A stretch of DNA of 64,000 nucleotides from Paenibacillus mucilaginosus 3016 (GCF_000250655.1 NC_016935.1:6528001-6592000), one strand, 5' to 3'; positions 43,143 through 52,218 are shown, counted from the stretch's first letter. Program-made: numbers and translations. The notes: generated from the sequence alone by a model not told the origin.

Positions 43143-43186
43143 CAAAAAATCCCGCTCCACAGCCTGAAAACAGACCTGCGAACGAG
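43143..43186 (-). terminator. Terminator-like hairpin in the yqfL leader
   Basis: On the minus strand an imperfect 16-bp stem with a TTTT loop (43151-43186) is followed by six T residues. It lies downstream of the promoter at 43214-43242 and upstream of yqfL, so it could end recO transcripts or attenuate the yqfL-sigA transcript. Confidence 0.6.
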
Positions 43187-43213
43187 AAAATCCCTCTGGG
43201 TGTGTATCACATT

Positions 43214-43242
43214 ATAATATCACGGACGCAAAAACATGTCAA
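43214..43242 (-). promoter_or_regulatory. Sigma-A promoter of yqfL-yqxD-dnaG-sigA
   Basis: Perfect TTGACA (43237-43242) and TATTAT (43214-43219) on the minus strand at 17-base spacing, between recO and yqfL. Confidence 0.8.
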
Positions 43243-43268
43243 TTTTATTAAAACGGCCCGCTCCGCGT

Positions 43269-44015
43269 CTATACCCCGTATTTGTCCATCTGATCGAGGA
43301 AGTCGCGCGATTTGAGGCGGAGGCCGACATGCTGGTCAAAGTAAGCGCGCATCATCTCTTTGAGCAGCGTCTTGGTCTGCGGCTTGACATCGATCTGGCC
43401 GAGACGCCGCACATCCATCCGGACGAACAGCCTCAGCAGCTTGTACACGCCCGGCGTCAGCGGGAACGCCTGCGGGTCGCGGAGTCTGCAGCGCTCGCAC
43501 ATCATCCCGCCGAGTCCGATGCTGAAGACGGCGGGCTCGGCCGCCTGTCCGCATACGACGCACTGCTCAAGCTCCGGCTGGTAGCCTGCATGCATCAGCA
43601 TCTTCATCTCATAGAGATGGCCGATGATCTGCAGGTCCTTGTCTTCCTGGATGGCCTGAAGGCTGGCCTTCATTTGGTCGAACAAAAAAGGCTCCCCTTC
43701 CTGATCCCCCATCATCCGGTCCGTCAGTTCCGCAAGATAGGAGGCGTGGGCGGCCTTATGCAGATCTTCCCTGATTTTATGGAAGGCTTCGATAATCTCC
43801 GCATGATTCAGCGTGCCGAGCCCTCCGGATTTGAAGAATGAATAATCACCGAAGGTAAAGAGCTGCACGGTCGAGCCGTACCGGCTCTTTACCTTCTTCA
43901 CGCCGCGGGCGACGACGCCCATTTTCCCGTACTCCCGGGTGAACAGCGTGACAATTTTGTTGCCTTCCCCGTAATCCGTCGTACGGATCACAATCCCTTG
44001 CACCCTGTACTGCAT
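43269..44015 (-). CDS. recO: DNA repair protein RecO
   Basis: Recombination mediator (248 aa) that loads RecA on SSB-coated single strands together with RecR. The N-terminal OB fold (VQGIVIRTTDYGEGNKIVTLFTREYG) precedes a helical domain containing a Cys4 zinc site (CVVCGQ near residue 152 and CERCRL near 173). AGGGAGAGG precedes the ATG. Follows yqzL by 35 bases, as era-yqzL-recO in Bacillus. Confidence 0.95.
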   Translation of the reverse strand: MQYRVQGIVIRTTDYGEGNKIVTLFTREYGKMGVVARGVKKVKSRYGSTVQLFTFGDYSFFKSGGLGTLNHAEIIEAFHKIREDLHKAAHASYLAELTDRMMGDQEGEPFLFDQMKASLQAIQEDKDLQIIGHLYEMKMLMHAGYQPELEQCVVCGQAAEPAVFSIGLGGMMCERCRLRDPQAFPLTPGVYKLLRLFVRMDVRRLGQIDVKPQTKTLLKEMMRAYFDQHVGLRLKSRDFLDQMDKYGV

Positions 44016-44050
44016 GAACAGCCTCTCCCTGCGCGGCCATGCTTACTTGC

Positions 44051-44194
44051 TTACTGCATCCATTCCATGGATTCAGGGGCCGGCTCCTCTTCCAATTCCT
44101 CTTCTTCCCCGTTCTCCCCGTTCGATTGCTTGTATAGCAGGTAAGCATCCACATCTCCGGTCATTGAAAAATACTTCCACGAAAAATCCTTCAT
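44051..44194 (-). CDS. yqzL: YqzL-like protein, 47 aa
   Basis: Very short gene between era and recO. It encodes MKDFSWKYFSMTGDVDAYLLYK followed by a Gly/Glu-rich acidic stretch and ends PESMEWMQ. The aromatic opening D-F-S-W-K-Y-F-x-x-T-G-x-x-x-x-Y-L matches YqzL. GGGGAGGATG lies 6 bases before the ATG. Function unknown; usually cotranscribed with recO. Confidence 0.88.
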   Translation of the reverse strand: MKDFSWKYFSMTGDVDAYLLYKQSNGENGEEEELEEEPAPESMEWMQ

Positions 44195-44307
44195 GGTCTC
44201 ATCCTCCCCAGTGGTGACATGTCGATTACAATACCTGTTAATGAGTTTAGGATGGATCGATCGATCCCGAAGTATGCCCGCACAAAAACTGGCATGTATG
44301 CTCTCTC

Positions 44308-44336
44308 ATTACACGTTTTCCACTGGGATGAAACAA
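44308..44336 (-). promoter_or_regulatory. Possible promoter of yqzL-recO
   Basis: TTGTTT (44331-44336) and TGTAAT (44308-44313) on the minus strand, 17 bases apart, just behind the era stop. Confidence 0.5.
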
Positions 44337-44351
44337 GGCTTCCCGCCCAAA

Positions 44352-45263
44352 TCAGTCGCCCCGGAAGCCCAGATCCTTCAGGATCCGCTCCTGGTTGCGC
44401 CAGTCCTTCTTGACCTTGACCCACAGCTCCAGGAACGTCTTGGAGCCGAGCAGCCGCTCGATGTCGCCTCTCGCCTGGCGGCCCACTTCCTTCAGGAGGG
44501 CGCCCTTCTTGCCGATGATGATCCCCTTCTGGGAGTCGCGCTCGACGAAGATCACGGCGGAGATATGCACAACGCCGTTCTCCTCCACCTTCATGTCTTC
44601 GATCGAGACGGCGATGGAGTGCGGAATTTCCTCACGGGTCATATGCAGAATCTTCTCACGGATGAGCTCGGCGCAGACGAACTGCTCCGGATGGTCCGTG
44701 ATCTGGTCGGCCGGGTAATACTGCGGGCCCTGCGGAAGATACTTGATCACCTGCTCGAGGAGCGTGCCGACATTATTGCCGTTCTTGGCCGATACGGGCA
44801 CGATCTCCGCGAACGAGTAGAGATCCTTGTAAGTTGTGATGACCTCGAGCAGCTTCTCGGGCTGCACCTGGTCGATCTTGTTCAGGACGAGAATGACCGG
44901 CGTCGTCACCTTTTTGAGCTGTTCAATAATGAACCGGTCGCCGCCTCCGAGACCTTCGACCACATCGATGAGGAACAGGATCGCATCCACTTCGCCAAGC
45001 GTCCCCTGCGCCGTCTTCATCATGTAATCGCCGAGCTTCGACGTCGGCTTATGGATGCCCGGCGTATCGAGGAAGACGATCTGGGCCGCATCCGTCGTGT
45101 AGACCCCGTGAATTTTGTTGCGCGTCGTTTGGGGCTTATCCGACATGATCGCGATTTTTTGGCCGATGACCTGGTTCATCAGGGTCGACTTGCCCACGTT
45201 CGGCCGCCCGATAATCGAGACGAATCCGGATTTAAACGCTTTGGTGCTGTTAGAAGACTTCAA
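44352..45263 (-). CDS. era: GTPase Era
   Basis: Essential GTPase (303 aa) for 16S rRNA 3'-end maturation and 30S assembly. G1 is GRPNVGKST near residue 20, then the G2 segment [17 protein letters not shown] and NKIDQV; the C-terminal KH domain has [19 protein letters not shown] near 245. The start is TTG at 45263, overlapping the cdd stop (TTGA) and 8 bases from GGAGGA, so translation is coupled to cdd. Upstream in-frame sequence is the shadow of cdd. Confidence 0.96.
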   Translation of the reverse strand: MKSSNSTKAFKSGFVSIIGRPNVGKSTLMNQVIGQKIAIMSDKPQTTRNKIHGVYTTDAAQIVFLDTPGIHKPTSKLGDYMMKTAQGTLGEVDAILFLIDVVEGLGGGDRFIIEQLKKVTTPVILVLNKIDQVQPEKLLEVITTYKDLYSFAEIVPVSAKNGNNVGTLLEQVIKYLPQGPQYYPADQITDHPEQFVCAELIREKILHMTREEIPHSIAVSIEDMKVEENGVVHISAVIFVERDSQKGIIIGKKGALLKEVGRQARGDIERLLGSKTFLELWVKVKKDWRNQERILKDLGFRGD

Positions 45264-45676
45264 TCTGTTGTTCCTCCATCCAAATCTTGTGATGTAAATG
45301 CCCCCGGAAGCAGTGCGGACACCGTTGTTTGCTGCACGTCCCCCTTGAGATTCGAGAGGTAGACCGGCATATCCGGCGCGCACAGCTCGACGAGCACCTG
45401 CCGGCAGACGCCGCAGGGCGAGATCGGTCCCGCCGTATCCCCCGTCACGGCTATGGCCGCGAAGGTCCGCGGTGCCACCCCGTCCGCGATCGCCCGGTGC
45501 AGAGCTGTGCGCTCCGCGCAGTTGGTCGGGCCGTAAGCCGCGTTCTCGACATTGCAGCCCATATGCACGTGTCCGCTGCTGTCGAGCAGCGCCGCCCCTA
45601 CCTTGAACCCGGAATAAGGCGTATATGCCCGCAGTCTTGCTTCCTGTGCCAGTCGGATCAGTTCTTGTGGATCCAT
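45260..45676 (-). CDS. cdd: Cytidine deaminase
   Basis: Zinc enzyme (138 aa) deaminating cytidine and deoxycytidine for pyrimidine salvage. The catalytic [19 protein letters not shown] (zinc Cys and proton-shuttling Glu, near residue 55) and [12 protein letters not shown] (two zinc Cys, near 88) are intact, as in the homotetrameric Bacillus type. GAAGGAGCG precedes the ATG. Overlaps era by 4 bases. Confidence 0.96.
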   Translation of the reverse strand: MDPQELIRLAQEARLRAYTPYSGFKVGAALLDSSGHVHMGCNVENAAYGPTNCAERTALHRAIADGVAPRTFAAIAVTGDTAGPISPCGVCRQVLVELCAPDMPVYLSNLKGDVQQTTVSALLPGAFTSQDLDGGTTD

Positions 45677-45714
45677 GCAAACACGCTCCTTCGGGGGATA
45701 AGCATCCTAATAGC

Positions 45715-46416
45715 TTATAACGGATAGAGATAAAAAGCCAGCACGGTCAAAAACGAGCCGAACAGCGCGCCGAGGATCAGGGAGGGCAGGCTCCTTCCCT
45801 GCTTCTCGTACAGGGCGAACACCAGCACGGCCGCCAGGAAATAACCGAGCAGCGCCACCAGCGTATCGGCGGACCTGCAGGCCATCAGCGTGGCTACCGC
45901 GAAGGCGACCGTCGTGAGCAGGCTGGGCTTCACCCAGGTGCCCTTGGCCGAGAACCTCGTCTGCACCACAATGACGGTAAGCACGATCAAGGTCAGCAGA
46001 ATCCATACGGTCCCTGCCGTAAGGGTGCCCGTCTCGCTCAGCCGCGCCGTCCGCAGCAGGCGCTCGACGGGATCGTAGAACACGATCATTCCCGTAATCG
46101 CAGCAAAAGCCGCAGTCACGAGCACCGAGGCTGCAGCTACGTCTTTGGCGATTTTGGCGAGGGGGTGCAGGTCCGGCATGGCCAAATCGACCGCTTTTTC
46201 GACCGCCGTATTGATGAGCTCCGTCACGATCATGAGCGTCACGGCCAGCAGAATGAACAGCACGTCGGTCTTCGAAAGACCGAACCACAGCGCGAAGGCG
46301 AGCACGAAGAGCGCCGCCCCGAAGTGAAACTGCATATTCCGCTGGGTCGCCAGCGCATACTTCACGCCTTCATAAGCGTAACGGAAGCTCCGCTGCCATT
46401 TGACCGGCTGTTTCAC
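45715..46416 (-). CDS. dgkA: Diacylglycerol/undecaprenol kinase (DgkA type) with extra C-terminal membrane domain
   Basis: The first 125 residues form a normal prokaryotic DAG kinase: [31 protein letters not shown] (the family's catalytic E-x-x-N-x-A-x-E block), [11 protein letters not shown]. In Bacillus this enzyme phosphorylates undecaprenol. Unlike the usual 120-130 aa protein it continues to 233 aa with about four more helices ([34 protein letters not shown]). No PAP2 phosphatase motif is visible in the extension. The start overlaps the ybeY stop by 4 bases. Confidence 0.9.
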   Translation of the reverse strand: MKQPVKWQRSFRYAYEGVKYALATQRNMQFHFGAALFVLAFALWFGLSKTDVLFILLAVTLMIVTELINTAVEKAVDLAMPDLHPLAKIAKDVAAASVLVTAAFAAITGMIVFYDPVERLLRTARLSETGTLTAGTVWILLTLIVLTVIVVQTRFSAKGTWVKPSLLTTVAFAVATLMACRSADTLVALLGYFLAAVLVFALYEKQGRSLPSLILGALFGSFLTVLAFYLYPL

Positions 46417-46982
46417 CGGGTCAGGCCTGCCTGCTGCAGAATCTCCTCCTGCTTGCCGAACATGACTTTCTCTTCCGCCTCGTCGCCGTGGTCATACCCG
46501 ATCAGGTGCAGGAAGCCGTGAACGAACAGGAAGCCGAGCTCCCGGTCGACGGAATGGCCGTATTCCTCCGCCTGGGCGATGGCGCGCGGAACGGAGATGA
46601 TGATGTCGCCAAGCGGCTCTTCGAAGTCTTCCCCCTCATCGTCCCCGGCATCCTCAGGCTCCTCGGAGGATTCCAGCTTGTGCGCGTCGCGCAGGTCCGC
46701 CTCGTCGGTGAACTCCTCTTCATCACCGTAGATGATCTCGATTTCGTCATCGCCCATCTCGAGCATGGCGAAGGAAAGAACATCGGTCGGCTTATCGAGC
46801 CCGCGGTATTGGCGGTTCAGCTCCCGGATCGCCTCGTCGTCCACGAAGGTCAGAGCGACCTCCCCGTCCGTGATGCCTTCCTGCTTGCCCGCAAGACCCA
46901 GCAGTTCTTCCAGTTTCCCGATCAGCTCGGGTGTAATTTCGTATGATTCCTGCTCGTTGTTCCAGGATAGCTGCAGCGTCAT
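46413..46982 (-). CDS. ybeY: Endoribonuclease YbeY (rRNA maturation)
   Basis: Zinc RNase (189 aa) acting in 16S rRNA 3'-end processing and ribosome quality control, functionally tied to Era nearby. The metal motif HGFLHLIGYDH is near residue 155, and EYGHSVDRELGF precedes it. Between FAMLEMGDDEIEI and LGDIIIS there is an acidic insertion of about 40 residues (SSEEPEDAGDDEGEDFEE) that makes it longer than the roughly 157-aa B. subtilis protein. The start overlaps the pgpH stop (ATGA). Confidence 0.94.
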   Translation of the reverse strand: MTLQLSWNNEQESYEITPELIGKLEELLGLAGKQEGITDGEVALTFVDDEAIRELNRQYRGLDKPTDVLSFAMLEMGDDEIEIIYGDEEEFTDEADLRDAHKLESSEEPEDAGDDEGEDFEEPLGDIIISVPRAIAQAEEYGHSVDRELGFLFVHGFLHLIGYDHGDEAEEKVMFGKQEEILQQAGLTR

Positions 46983-49245
46983 GGGTTCACCTCATCTTTG
47001 GTTTCGGAGACGGACGCGATCGCCGCCGGCTTCGAGGCCGGCAGCTCGGCCGTCGGGTATTCAATACGGGAGTGGAAAATCCCGAGCAGCGCCTCGTTCA
47101 GCGTCTTGGCCACCAGATCCAGCTCCTTGATCGTCAGGTCGCATTCGTTGAACTGGCCGTCATCGAGACGGTTCTTGATGATCTTGCGGACCATGGAATC
47201 GATCTGCTCGACCGTCGGGTTGCGCAGCGAGCGCACCGCCGCTTCAACGCAGTCCGCGATGCCGACGATCGCCGCCTCCTTCGTCTGGGCGTTCGGCCCC
47301 GGGTACCGGTACTCGAGCTCCTCCGGCGGCTTCTCGCCCTTCTCCTCCGCCTGCTTCTTCGCCTTGAAGTAGAAGAACGTCAGCAGCGTCGTGCCGTGGT
47401 GCTGCTCGGCGATGTCGCGGATCGGCTTCGGAATGCCGGCATCCCGCAGCATCTCGACCCCGTCGCGCGCGTGCGCCACGATGATCGATTTGCTCAGCGC
47501 CGGATCGATGCGGTCATGCGGATTCTCCATATTCGTCTGATTCTCGATAAAGTAGCTCGGCCGCTTCGTCTTCCCGATGTCGTGGTAGTATGCCCCGACC
47601 CGGCACAGCAGCCCGTCGGCCCCGATCGCCTCCGCAGCCGCTTCGGCCAGGTTGCCTACCATCACGCTGTGATGGTACGTGCCCGGCGTCTCCGTGAGCA
47701 GCTTGCGCAGCAGCGGATGGTTCGGGTTCGAGAGCTCCACGAGCTTCAGCGGCGAAAGAATCCCGAACGCCACCTCGAAGAAAGGCAGCAGGCCGATTAC
47801 GAAGACGGCGGTCACCAGCCCGCCGCCGAGCGCGAAGCTCAGGGCGAACATGGCGCTGCGCCGGGTCTCCTGATCGTCCAGCAGAACCAGAGAGCCCACC
47901 AGGGCCATCGCCAGCAGGGAGATCATGATCCCCGCCTTGAGGATCGAGGAGCGCTGCGAAGCCCGCTGGATCGAGAAGATCGCGGCGAACGAGTTCGTCA
48001 TCGCGAGCAGCCCGTATTTAAAATCGAACGGCTGGACATGGTCGCTGTTGAACACGACGCTCGCCGCCACGCCGATCAGCACCGTCACTACGACGGCCAG
48101 CTGCGCGTTGAGCAGAATGGTCGTCAGCATCGCCCCGACCGCTACAGGCGCAAGGTAAGCGATGTAGGGGTACTCCAGGCTCTGGATCAGGGAGAAGATC
48201 TTCATGACCGCCACCGTGAGGGCGATGATGAGAATGAGCATCAGCAGCTGAACGTTATTCTGGTTCACCGGCAGCTGGCTGTGGCGAACGAACATATAGA
48301 GCATCAGGCAGCAGAGGATGGAAAACAAAAGAGTCCAAGGTTCGGCCAGTAGCTCGTATTGTCCTTCAGCAGCTTCAGGGCGGCAAGACGCTGGTACAAT
48401 TCGTCCGTGATCTTCTCGCCTTTGGCGACGAGCACATCGTTCTTGTTGACGTAGACCTGCTTCACGTTATCGCGGGCGTGGGTCTTGGCTTCCTCGGTTC
48501 CCTTCTGGTCATAGAACTTGTTCGGGGTCAGCGCCGCCCGCACAAGCTCCTGCACCAGCTCCCTGGCAATATTCTTGGTGAGGTTGGAGGCGTTGACGAG
48601 CTCCGCCACCTTCACGCGGGCCGCCTGCGCATCGAGAATCTGGTCGTTCATGATCCGGATGACGATGTCCTTCGCCACGCCTTCCATTTCGGTCAGATCT
48701 TCTTTGGTCAGCCGCGGGATCTTGTAGTAAGCTTCCTCTGGAATCCGGTAGTCCTGCTCCCGGAAGCTCTTGCGCATCTCCACCATCAGTTCATCGCTGT
48801 ACTGCCCGCTGCCTGAGTACGTTTTCATCTGCCGCTCCAGGTGATCCTGGATCAGCGTCGGGATGACCGTTTTGTAAATGCTGACCTTGTCGGCCGGAGC
48901 CACTTCCGGGTCCGCGTTAATCTGCTGAAGCTTTTGGAAAATGGCCTCGACGGCCTGCTCGTTCTTCAGCGGGACGATGCGGTAGACCGGTTGGACCCGC
49001 TGGGCCGCTTCGTCCTTCGCTTTGTTCGTAGCGGCCTCATTGGGTATGGCGTAGGGGGCCAGAATGTCCTTCTCGGCAATCGAGCCCGGCTTGATATCGT
49101 AGGTCTGGGGGACAATCCGGTGAAGCAGCGTCCCGTACAGCACGAGCGCCAGCGCCAGAAATAGAAGAAAGCGCACGATGGCGCTGTATTTCCAGCCGGC
49201 GAGCCGGTACTGGAACTTGCCTTGAATGGAAACGCGGTTGTTCAT
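46979..49245 (-). pseudogene. pgpH: c-di-AMP phosphodiesterase PgpH (7TM-HD/HDIG), split by a frameshift
   Basis: Two adjoining frames together encode a full-length 7TM-HD protein (about 755 aa). The first (49245-48304) has the N-terminal helix, the long extracellular 7TMR-HDED domain and the start of the membrane region; it falls out of frame after SYWPNLGL. The second resumes as LFSILCCLMLYMFV, completes the helices and carries the HD domain: YHHSVMVGNLAEAA, YYHDIGKTKRP and EQHHGTTLLT, intact. The shift lies at about 48327-48330, where the minus strand reads four T; one more T restores the frame and makes the length a multiple of three. The enzyme degrades c-di-AMP. Sequencing error or recent mutation cannot be told apart here. 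Confidence 0.9.
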
Positions 49246-49265
49246 GACGAAAGGTCAGCCCTTCC

Positions 49266-50228
49266 TCAGCCTTCTTTGTCCTCATTGTAGGCCATGATGA
49301 TTTTTTGCACCAAGGAGTGACGCACCACATCCTGCTCCGCGAATACGATGAAGCCGATCTCTTCGACCCGGCTCAGAATGCGTCTGGCTTCCACGAGCCC
49401 CGATGACTTGCCGCGCGGGAGGTCGATCTGGGTCACGTCGCCGGTGATCACCATCTTCGAGCCGAAGCCGAGCCGCGTCAGGAACATCTTCATCTGCTCC
49501 GGCGTCGTGTTCTGCGCCTCGTCAAGAATGATGAACGAATCGTCGAGCGTTCTCCCCCGCATGTAAGCCAGCGGCGCAATCTCGATCAGACCGCGTTCGA
49601 GCGCCTTCAGCACCTGTTCGGGCCCGAGCACGTCATTAAGTGCATCATACAATGGGCGCAGGTAAGGGTCAACTTTTTCCTGGAGGTCGCCGGGCAGGAA
49701 GCCGAGGCTCTCGCCCGCCTCCACGGCCGGACGGGTCAGGACGATCCGCTTCACTTTGCCTTCCTTGAGGGCGGATACGGCGAGCACGACGGCGATGTAC
49801 GTCTTGCCCGTGCCGGCAGGACCGATCCCGAAGACGATATCCTTCTTCTTGATCTCGGAGACATACTGCTTCTGCCCGATCGTCTTCACGCGGATCGGCT
49901 TGCCTTTGTGGGTGACTGCGATCTCGCCCTTGAAGAGGTCGAGCAGCTGGTCGGCCTTCATGTCCTTCGCCAGCTCCAGCGCATAGTGGATATCCCGCTC
50001 GGTCAGGTTATACTGGCCGCGGATGAGCTCCAGCAGCACGGTGAACAGCTGCTCGAGCCGCTCGGCGTCATGCTGCGAGGCCGAGATGATGATCTCCTCT
50101 TCCCTCGTATAGATGGTCGCCGGGATCTCCGCTTCGATCAGGCGCAGGAACTTGTCCTGCGGTCCGAACAGGGCTTGTCCTTCGGCGGGGTTCTTCAGTG
50201 CCACTTTGACGGTCGTCGCTTGGTCCAT
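49266..50228 (-). CDS. phoH: PhoH family protein (PIN-less)
   Basis: ATPase of 320 aa of the PhoH/YqfE family, probably RNA-associated. The N-terminal region (LFGPQDKFLRLIEAEI) precedes the ATPase: Walker A GIGPAGTGKTY near residue 137, VLTRPAVEAGE, FIILDEAQNTTPEQMK near 235 and VITGDVTQIDLP near 260. ATG at 50228 is about 15 bases behind GGAGGAG, a long spacing; the frame remains open upstream to 50456 through a large inverted repeat and without homology. It is followed by pgpH (20 bases), as in Bacillus. Confidence 0.94.
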   Translation of the reverse strand: MDQATTVKVALKNPAEGQALFGPQDKFLRLIEAEIPATIYTREEEIIISASQHDAERLEQLFTVLLELIRGQYNLTERDIHYALELAKDMKADQLLDLFKGEIAVTHKGKPIRVKTIGQKQYVSEIKKKDIVFGIGPAGTGKTYIAVVLAVSALKEGKVKRIVLTRPAVEAGESLGFLPGDLQEKVDPYLRPLYDALNDVLGPEQVLKALERGLIEIAPLAYMRGRTLDDSFIILDEAQNTTPEQMKMFLTRLGFGSKMVITGDVTQIDLPRGKSSGLVEARRILSRVEEIGFIVFAEQDVVRHSLVQKIIMAYNEDKEG

Positions 50229-50323
50229 GTACAGTTGTAATCTCTCCTCCGGGTTTATGGCGGATCTTGAGGATCGTTCTGCCTCGGGAGACGCTGCGTC
50301 TTCGGGTGCGGCTGCAGCCTGCG

Positions 50324-50390
50324 GCCGCTCTTGAATTCGAATTCTTATATCATACCGGAAGCAGGGTAAGAATTCGAATTCAAAGGCGGC
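50324..50390. repeat. Large inverted repeat between yqfD and phoH
   Basis: Two 24-base arms (50324-50347 and 50367-50390) differ at two positions; the inner 17 bases of each arm are perfect. Each arm itself contains the palindrome GAATTCGAATTC. The 19-base spacer holds a TATGAT/GATATAAG-like element on the minus strand that could be a -10. The AT-rich core stands out in GC-rich surroundings. There is no T tail, so it is not an ordinary terminator. Confidence 0.75.
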
Positions 50391-50483
50391 ACGTAAACTC
50401 TCCGGCTGCACAGCTCCCTGCGACTTCGCTGCGCCCTCTGCATAAAGGAGCCTCAAGAGTCCGAAACCTCTTCGCTGTATTGG

Positions 50484-51684
50484 TTATGGTACGATCGGCC
50501 CGGCCACGATGGGCTGTTCGGCCGCAATAAGCTCTTCCACTTCGAGATGTACTTCCATATAAACTTTACCATTCTCCGCCTTTTCATGCAAAATTTTTTC
50601 GCCCACGACGCGCGCTTCCGGCCCGGCTTCCGCGAGAATTTGGCCCTTCGCCTGCTCCAGTCCGATGGCCGCAGCCTCCTTCGGATCGACCGGCTGCTCG
50701 ACATACCGGACCTCCATCAGCTTCTCCTTCAGCCACCCGACCGGAAGGATGAAATTGCGCCACGAGAGCGTCTGGCGATCGGGGATCGTCTCATATGCTT
50801 CGAAGGGCAGCTTGCCGTAGCCGTACACCTGGATGCCGCGGTTCCCCAGCACGAGGTAGCTGCGCGTCTTGGTCTCGCCGGTGTAGACCTTGTAGCGCTG
50901 CGTCAGCGGCACCTCCACGGTCGGCTTGTACCATACAAGCCCCTTCACCTTCCCGGAGGCGACCACGGTCTGCTGTTTCGTTTCGTCCCCGAGGAGCCCG
51001 GAGATGAGGATGTCCCCTTTTCGCACATACGTATTGACTTTGACGGCCGGACGCCCCTTCTCCGCGAAGATCTGGGTGACCATCGCATTCTTCGAAGCGA
51101 CGAGATGCCTCGGGTTCATCAGCGCCTTCGGCTCCGGGATCGTCGCCTCCACCACCTTGATGATGACGTGGGTGCCCTGGATCTCCACGCCGACCCACGA
51201 GGCGCCCGGCAGCTGTCCCTGCAGGCCTCTCGAGAGCTCCACAGGCTCCTTGAGCTTAAACTTCCACTGCATCGGCCGGATGCCCTGCGCTTTGGCCGCC
51301 GTCAGGATTTGATCGGTCTGGATTCTCTCATTACCCTCCACGCTCACTTTCCAAACCATGGAAGACAGCAAATACACGCCGATCATGAAGCCGAGCAGCC
51401 CGAAGGCAAAAAACTTCCGCCGCTCCAGCTTGTCCAGCAGAAACGGAAGCCCCTGCCTCCGGCGGACACGCACCCGAGCAGCCTCGTCTCCTTCTCTTGT
51501 CGACCGAAGGCGGAAAAAATCCGGCAGCGGCAGGCACAGCGACGCCTGATCGCTCCGCCGTAATCCGGATGTCCCACATGGACATCCGCCGCTCGGTCAT
51601 GCGGTTCAGCAGCCTCTCGAGCTGCCTCCCCCTGACTTCCACCACCACAAACCCGCGTATGCGCTGCACTATCGAAGTTTTCAC
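50484..51684 (-). pseudogene. yqfD: Sporulation protein YqfD, split by a frameshift
   Basis: YqfD is a membrane protein made in the mother cell and needed for efficient sporulation. The first frame begins at GTG 51684 (KTSIVQRIRGFVVVEVRGRQLERLLNR ... WDIRITAE) and then turns into Arg/Pro/Gly-rich nonsense. The second frame takes over near 51545-51560 as DQASLCLPLPDFFRLRSTREG and continues through the membrane helix (FFAFGLLGFMIGVYLLSSMVW) to the end. Removing one base near ACGGCGGAGCGATC gives 399 codons, the usual family length. The insertion is either an error or an inactivating mutation. Confidence 0.88.
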
Positions 51685-51705
51685 GGCCGACTGCCCCTTT
51701 CCGCC

Positions 51706-51984
51706 TTACGGAATATATTTGATATCCTGAATGACGCCTTCAACGAACACTTCTTCCGACAGGATCGCGCGGATCACCAGCCCGGATCCGTATACCTCGA
51801 GCCTCCCCTTGGAGAGAGCCAGCTTCAGCAAGTCACTTGAAAAATGCAGCACCCCGCGGTGATTCTCGATGTACAGCTGCATGTTGCCGATCATCGTCAT
51901 GCGGGGGAGGTCCATGACCACGTCTTGAGGCAGGTCGAGCAGTTTGGCGGTAAATTGATTGAGCCGGCGGGTCAGAGAGCGCAT
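51706..51984 (-). CDS. yqfC: Sporulation protein YqfC
   Basis: Protein of 92 aa of the YqfC/YabP family, which includes coat- and cortex-related sporulation proteins. The start LTRRLNQFTAKLLDLPQDVVMDLPRMTMIGN and the beta-rich middle (MQLYIENHRGVLHFSSDLLKL, GRLEVYGSGLVIRAI) fit. GGAGGAGGTTACCC precedes the ATG. It is first in the yqfC-yqfD unit, with a mother-cell-type promoter 140 bases upstream and a structured leader. Confidence 0.92.
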   Translation of the reverse strand: MRSLTRRLNQFTAKLLDLPQDVVMDLPRMTMIGNMQLYIENHRGVLHFSSDLLKLALSKGRLEVYGSGLVIRAILSEEVFVEGVIQDIKYIP

Positions 51985-52124
51985 GGGTAACCTCCTCCTC
52001 CACGATTTCCCGTTAGGGAAAACGACTTCAAAAGCCTACAGGGCACCAGGCCTGTCATGGCAGCTGCCTGTAGACGGCTAATCCTGCCCGGCTTCTTCCG
52101 AACACAGCTACCGGGGCTATTTAC

Positions 52125-52152
52125 ACCATATGCCCGCAGTACAAAAATATGC
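52125..52152 (-). promoter_or_regulatory. Candidate sigma-E promoter of yqfC-yqfD
   Basis: On the minus strand GCATATT (52146-52152) matches the sigma-E -35 pattern fully, and CATATGGT (52125-52132) matches the -10 pattern CATAYANT at most positions; the spacer is 13 bases. yqfC and yqfD belong to the sigma-E regulon of B. subtilis. The 51985-52218 gap otherwise holds the leader, with a TTTCCCTAACGGGAAA hairpin before the ribosome binding site. Confidence 0.65.
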
Positions 52153-52218
52153 CGCAGCCCCGCCCCTTTCCCAAGGCCCCGGGACAGTAAAAACCGGGCC
52201 GGCATGCCCGCAGGGGCA

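Noticed and set aside
43143-43242. T-box leader in front of yqfL, suggested by the expected glyQS position
   Set aside because: The conserved T-box AGGGTGGNACCGCG sequence and specifier region are absent; only promoter and terminator hairpin are visible.
48320-48335. Programmed -1 frameshift in pgpH
   Set aside because: The local CTCTTTTG sequence is not an X-XXY-YYZ heptamer in the right frame, and several other genes nearby have unrelated indels.
49229-50483. N-terminal extension of PhoH up to 50456
   Set aside because: The added stretch runs through the inverted repeat, is Pro/Arg/Ala-rich and lacks a ribosome binding site; 320 aa is the normal family length.
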